Below the pieces are notes generated by a model. That model ran no database searches, was not told the origin of the DNA, and was given only the letters and a program-made list of their open reading frames with translations. Below, piece after piece: positions 61,063 through 64,000 of a stretch of DNA of 64,000 nucleotides. Position 1 is the stretch's first letter. Every line of letters begins with the position of its first letter. The stretch spans positions 29,484 to 93,483 of the forward strand of contig CAMRWU010000005.1 in the NCBI GenBank assembly GCA_947054505.1, written 5' to 3'. This DNA comes from an uncultured Pseudomonadota bacterium. GTDB taxonomy: Bacteria; Pseudomonadota; Alphaproteobacteria; RF32; CAG-239. Position numbers and translations under genes: made by a program.

Positions 61063-61100
61063 GCTGTGAAAGGATAGTTCCTTTCGCAGTCTGTATTTTT
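61063..61100 (+). promoter_or_regulatory. Terminator-like hairpin in the greA leader
   Basis: GCTGTGAAAGGA-tagt-TCCTTTCGCAGT pairs over 12 bases (two G-T wobbles) and is followed by T-rich sequence (ctgtattttt), which is the form of an intrinsic terminator. It lies 33 bases before the greA start and may act as an attenuator. E. coli greA has a comparable leader that gives the GraL short RNAs. Confidence 0.6.
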
Positions 61101-61132
61101 CTAACCATAATATTTTTACAGAAGGTGCTGAA

Positions 61133-61606
61133 ATGGAAAAATTTCCTCTTACAAAACAGGGGTTTGTTGCCCTTGAAGCTGAACTTAAAAATTTGAAAGG
61201 CGTTGATCGTCCAAACATCATCGCCGCCATTGCCGAAGCTCGTTCGCATGGTGACTTGTCCGAAAACGCAGAATATTCTGCCGCCAAGGAAAAGCAAAGC
61301 TTTATTGAAGGACGCATTCAGGATCTGGAGGCTGTTTTGAGCCGCGCACAAGTAATTGACGTCACCAGTGTCAAATCCGATGTTATCCGTTTTGGCGCAA
61401 CAGTATCCGTTGCCGACGAAGACACCAACGAAGAAAGAAAATACCAGATTGTCGGTGACTATGAAGCTGATATTGAAAAAAACAAAATCTCCCTCTCCTC
61501 TCCTCTGGCCAAAGCCCTCATTGGCAAAGAAGTTGGTGATACGGCCGAATTTGCAGCCCCTGGCGGCAAAAAATCTTTCGAAATCCTTGATATCGAATAT
61601 ATTTAA
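61133..61606 (+). CDS. greA: Transcription elongation factor GreA
   Basis: The 157-residue factor rescues stalled RNA polymerase by stimulating transcript cleavage. The N-terminal coiled coil runs about residues 10-75, with its tip near IAEARSHGDLSENAEY (the conserved acidic D/E at the tip) and EKQSFIEGRI. The C-terminal globular domain has RKYQIVGDYEADIEKNKIS and SPLAKALIGKEVGD. Length and motifs are standard. A leader hairpin precedes it and a terminator follows. Confidence 0.97.
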   Translation: MEKFPLTKQGFVALEAELKNLKGVDRPNIIAAIAEARSHGDLSENAEYSAAKEKQSFIEGRIQDLEAVLSRAQVIDVTSVKSDVIRFGATVSVADEDTNEERKYQIVGDYEADIEKNKISLSSPLAKALIGKEVGDTAEFAAPGGKKSFEILDIEYI

Positions 61607-61630
61607 ATTCCGCCAAAAATGCTTATATCT

Positions 61631-61664
61631 AAAGCCGTCTACATCAAGACGGCTTTTATTTTTT
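61631..61664 (+). terminator. Terminator of greA
   Basis: The hairpin AAAGCCGTCT-acatca-AGACGGCTTT followed by a T run. The GAGGAG ribosome site of the next gene begins directly after the T run, so any mRNA for that gene must read through or start inside. Confidence 0.88.
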
Positions 61665-61677
61665 GAGGAGATTTATC

Positions 61678-61935
61678 ATGGATACCAGAAATTATGACGA
61701 ACCTTTTGATTGCGGCCTTGGCGCCTGCGATTGTCGTGAAGACAATACTTGCGGTTGCACATTCCCCAATAATGTCAGCGATATGGAATGCCTCAATCCG
61801 CAACAACAAAGCACTCTGTCTGTTGAAACCTGTCAATCCGAAAGCGATACCAACTATGTCCAAAAAGACAGCGTTTGCATTTGCGGACCTAAAGGCTGTG
61901 ATTGTAAAGTTGAAAGAAACGAGATTTCTCTTTAA
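61678..61935 (+). CDS. Small Cys-rich protein before trxB
   Basis: The 85-residue product has ten Cys, many in C-x-C pairs: DCGLGACDCREDNTCGC at the start and CICGPKGCDCK at the end. It has no signal peptide. I do not recognise it. The spacing suggests metal or iron-sulfur binding, or a thiol substrate of thioredoxin; its position 64 bases before trxB fits the second idea (inference only). The start at 61678 has GAGGAG eight or nine bases upstream. Confidence 0.7.
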   Translation: MDTRNYDEPFDCGLGACDCREDNTCGCTFPNNVSDMECLNPQQQSTLSVETCQSESDTNYVQKDSVCICGPKGCDCKVERNEISL

Positions 61936-61999
61936 AACTTGCCAATTGATCTTCCGCAAGATAAACTATCGCACAACGCAATAAAAAAGGAGCTCAACT

Positions 62000-62941
62000 A
62001 TGGCTGAATATAAGACATCGGTTTTGATTATCGGATCCGGTCCTGCCGGTTATACTGCCGGAATTTATGCTGCACGTGCCGGCTTAAAACCGATTTTGGT
62101 TTCCGGAGAACAAATCGGCGGACAACTGACAATCACGACCGATGTAGAAAACTACCCCGGTTTTCCCAACCCCATAGCCGGAACAGAGCTCATGCATAAC
62201 ATGCGGGTGCAAGCTCATAACGTCGGCGTTCAAATTATTGATGATAAAATTATCGAAGTCGACTTCAGCCGGCACCCTTTTGAATGCAATTCAGAAAACC
62301 ACAACATTTTTTGCGGAGAAACCGTTATTATTGCCACCGGAGCCTCCGCCCGCTGGTTGGGATTGCCCAGTGAGGAAAAATATCGAGGATTTGGTGTATC
62401 CGGTTGTGCAACTTGCGATGGCTTTTTCTACCGCGGAAGAGATGTTGCCGTTGTTGGCGGTGGTAATACCGCCGTTGAAGAAGCCATCTATTTAACCAAC
62501 TTTGCCAAAAGCGTCACCCTCATCCACCGCCGCAATGAACTTCGCGCTGACAAAACCATGCAACAACGTTTGCTTGCCAATCCCAAAATCAAAGTCGAAT
62601 GGGACAGTGTTGTAGAAGAAATCATCGGCACGGACACGCCGCTCAGTATGACAGGTGTCAAAATCAAAAATGTAAAAACCGATCAAATTAAAACGCTCGA
62701 CGTCGAAGGGCTTTTTATCGCCATCGGCCACCACCCCAATACCGAGATTTTTCAGCAACATCTGGAACTGGACAGTGAAGGATACATAAAAACAAAGCCG
62801 GACAGCTCACAAACCAGTATTGATGGAATTTTCGCCGCCGGCGATGTCAAAGATTCAAAGTTCCGTCAGGCAGTCATCGCAGCTGGTTCCGGCTGTGTCG
62901 CCGCTCTTGAAGCCGAACGCTGGCTGACGGAACAAAAATGA
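62000..62941 (+). CDS. trxB: Thioredoxin reductase
   Basis: A 313-residue FAD/NADPH enzyme that keeps thioredoxin reduced. The FAD site is VLIIGSGPAGYTAGIYAARA, the redox pair is in SGCATCDGFFYRG (CxxC), the NADPH site is VAVVGGGNTAVEEAIYL, and IDGIFAAGDVKD closes the FAD domain. Length is typical. AAGGAG lies upstream. The Cys-rich small gene comes before it. Tail-to-tail with the Cys-rich exported gene, five bases apart. Confidence 0.97.
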   Translation: MAEYKTSVLIIGSGPAGYTAGIYAARAGLKPILVSGEQIGGQLTITTDVENYPGFPNPIAGTELMHNMRVQAHNVGVQIIDDKIIEVDFSRHPFECNSENHNIFCGETVIIATGASARWLGLPSEEKYRGFGVSGCATCDGFFYRGRDVAVVGGGNTAVEEAIYLTNFAKSVTLIHRRNELRADKTMQQRLLANPKIKVEWDSVVEEIIGTDTPLSMTGVKIKNVKTDQIKTLDVEGLFIAIGHHPNTEIFQQHLELDSEGYIKTKPDSSQTSIDGIFAAGDVKDSKFRQAVIAAGSGCVAALEAERWLTEQK

Positions 62942-62946
62942 TACGA

Positions 62947-63765
62947 CTATGGTTGTTTCGTTACTACATCTTGTAATCCTCCGGTATTAAAGCTACCTCC
63001 CGTACTAAGTGATGTCGGTGGGCTAAATTTATAGCACGTAGATCCTGTTGTACTTAATACACTTGTTTTATAGCCATTACAAATCGATGTTGTATTATAC
63101 CCCAGCGTCCTAAACTGATCCTGTTTTTGACCAGTTTTTATGATACTTATCGCAAAGTCTTTTTCTGTACCATCGCTTCCAACTTTAAATCGGCACTTAA
63201 CATTATCAATCTCAACAGTATATGAATCCTTACCATCTGCACACTTATAAGAACCATATGATTGGTTAAAACTATACCCTCCGGTACACGAAATGAGAAT
63301 AGATGCACCATTGCTATTAAAATGCCATTTTGAATCACTAGCAGATGGTGCTCCCCCAGGGAAAGTATCCTGCAGATACCACTTTCTTTCCGTTGAATTA
63401 ACAGTTGTATATCCTAACGTATCTCTGACATATTCCATCATCGGATAACTTCCGCTCGGGCACTCTGTTGTATCTCCCCCCATCGTTGTTGAAGACGGAC
63501 AATAATATTTTGTGACATCAAACGGGCAACGAACAGATTTCAACCCGCTACAATCGGTTTCCGTTTGCTTATACCCCAAACTTGCACAATCTGTTGCAAC
63601 ACAATTGGGTGACGCATTTGTCACTGTACAGGCACAACAACCATCCCCGTCTGTCCCTCCCGGAACAACCATCACAGAAGTCGCCCAAGATAAACCGACA
63701 TTGATAGCACACACACCGGTCATTGCTACTGAGGCAAGCAAATATTTTTCCAAAACGTTCTTCAT
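62947..63765 (-). CDS. Cys-rich exported protein with CPFDxxxxxC repeats
   Basis: The 272-residue product has a signal peptide (about residues 1-28, MTGVCAINVGLSWATS). A Cys-rich part follows: CCACTVTNASPNCVATDCASL, then LGYKQTETDCSGLKSVRCPF and CPFDVTKYYC. The later half is Ser/Gly/Thr-rich with a few more Cys and the sequence ICNGYKTSVLSTTGSTCYKFS. LGYK...CPFD recurs in the gene upstream, so they are relatives, perhaps surface or periplasmic proteins held by disulphides. No known family. AAAGGGAG precedes the ATG. It is co-directional with, and 18 bases after, the next gene. Confidence 0.7.
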   Translation of the reverse strand: MKNVLEKYLLASVAMTGVCAINVGLSWATSVMVVPGGTDGDGCCACTVTNASPNCVATDCASLGYKQTETDCSGLKSVRCPFDVTKYYCPSSTTMGGDTTECPSGSYPMMEYVRDTLGYTTVNSTERKWYLQDTFPGGAPSASDSKWHFNSNGASILISCTGGYSFNQSYGSYKCADGKDSYTVEIDNVKCRFKVGSDGTEKDFAISIIKTGQKQDQFRTLGYNTTSICNGYKTSVLSTTGSTCYKFSPPTSLSTGGSFNTGGLQDVVTKQP

Positions 63766-63783
63766 TGTCTTTCTCCCTTTATT

Positions 63784-64000
63784 CTAAAAACAAGCGACTT
63801 TGCTACTGTCAAACGGACAATTTAATACTTTATGACCTGCCAAACAAAGACCTGACTTATACCCAAGTGTTTCACAATCTGTCACCGGAACCGTACACCA
63901 ATAGGTATTGGCATCAACTTTTCCAATCGGACAAGCGATTTCTTTGCACTTATAACATGTTGAGCCGGCCTCAGTCGTGGTTGTTCCCACCTGTTGTTGA
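63784..64000 (-). CDS. Cys-rich exported protein, 5' end beyond the right edge
   Basis: The minus-strand frame is still open at the right edge (it reads QQQVGTTTTEAG there), so the beginning is missing. Visible are TTTTEAGSTCYKCKEIACPI, WCTVPVTDCETLGYKSGLCL and the end GHKVLNCPFDSSKVACF. The LGYK...CPFD unit matches its downstream neighbour, and TTTEAGSTCYKC matches the remnant at 31.8 kb. The frame is too short to tell the whole gene's size. Confidence 0.7.
   Translation of the reverse strand, partial: QQQVGTTTTEAGSTCYKCKEIACPIGKVDANTYWCTVPVTDCETLGYKSGLCLAGHKVLNCPFDSSKVACF

Noticed and set aside
62940..62965. Same hairpin as at 32.3 kb near the trxB end
   Set aside because: Only the words TATGGTTGTTT agree; the second arm is missing, and the bases are part of the coding end of the Cys-rich gene.

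Overview
This window is chromosomal DNA of an AT-rich Gram-negative bacterium, most probably an alphaproteobacterium. The evidence is the lipid A/Kdo order (acyltransferase, waaA, lpxK), a DUF3035/BamF-type lipoprotein between lspA and paired M16 peptidases, an SOS box of the GTTC-N7-GTTC type before recA, and alphaproteobacterial forms of Lon, RpoD, DnaG, GatCAB and FabI. The low GC, the many small lipoproteins and the odd Cys-rich exported proteins suggest a host- or gut-associated lineage, but that is inference. There is no rRNA, CRISPR array or recognisable transposase. Four tRNA genes are present: Val(TAC), Ser(GCT), Leu(GAG) and Ile2(CAT).

Layout. 1-6.4 kb: a truncated U32 peptidase-family gene; an ECF sigma factor operon whose order (small one-helix membrane protein, sigma, Spy-like periplasmic protein) resembles CnrYXH; an M48-like metalloprotein; HU; and a PIG-L deacetylase/glycosyltransferase cluster. 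6.5-12.3 kb: lon, then divergently an orphan FliN-like SpoA-domain protein and the lipid A/Kdo genes. 12.3-17.3 kb: an accessory stretch with IbrB-like (ParB fold) and IbrA-like (PAPS-reductase fold, DUF3440) genes, a catalytically degenerate SNF2-type helicase broken by a one-base frameshift, two lipoproteins, and tRNA-Ser with a 60-bp duplication of its 3' end. 17.3-31.7 kb: housekeeping genes (ZIP transporter, mutL, pgi, two M16 peptidases, lspA, mgtE, recJ, an OmpA-type lipoprotein, a Panacea-domain protein, a DUF192 lipoprotein). 31.7-32.3 kb: remnant of a Cys-rich exported protein. 32.4-43.1 kb: gatB-gatA-gatC-sppA, fabI, a YihY protein, recA and dxs.

43-53 kb holds a probable regulon. 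A MerR-family gene (AdhR/NmlR-like, Cys54) sits near four promoters that all have the hallmark 19-bp spacer and a GAGT-N3-CTC-type dyad. They drive dxs, a small membrane protein, a flavodoxin that can start with or without a signal peptide, and an operon of an FMN reductase-like flavoprotein plus a double-CMD/cupin protein. This looks like a thiol/electrophile or quinone stress response. The same stretch carries a large MscS channel, a SemiSWEET, an outer-membrane barrel, a TPM protein and LemA.

53-64 kb: tRNA-Ile2, DUF1847, an inositol-monophosphatase-family protein, rpoD with a very acidic insert, dnaG, a YqeY-type protein, greA with a terminator-like leader hairpin, a tiny Cys-rich protein, trxB, and the start of a cluster of Cys-rich exported proteins running off the right edge.
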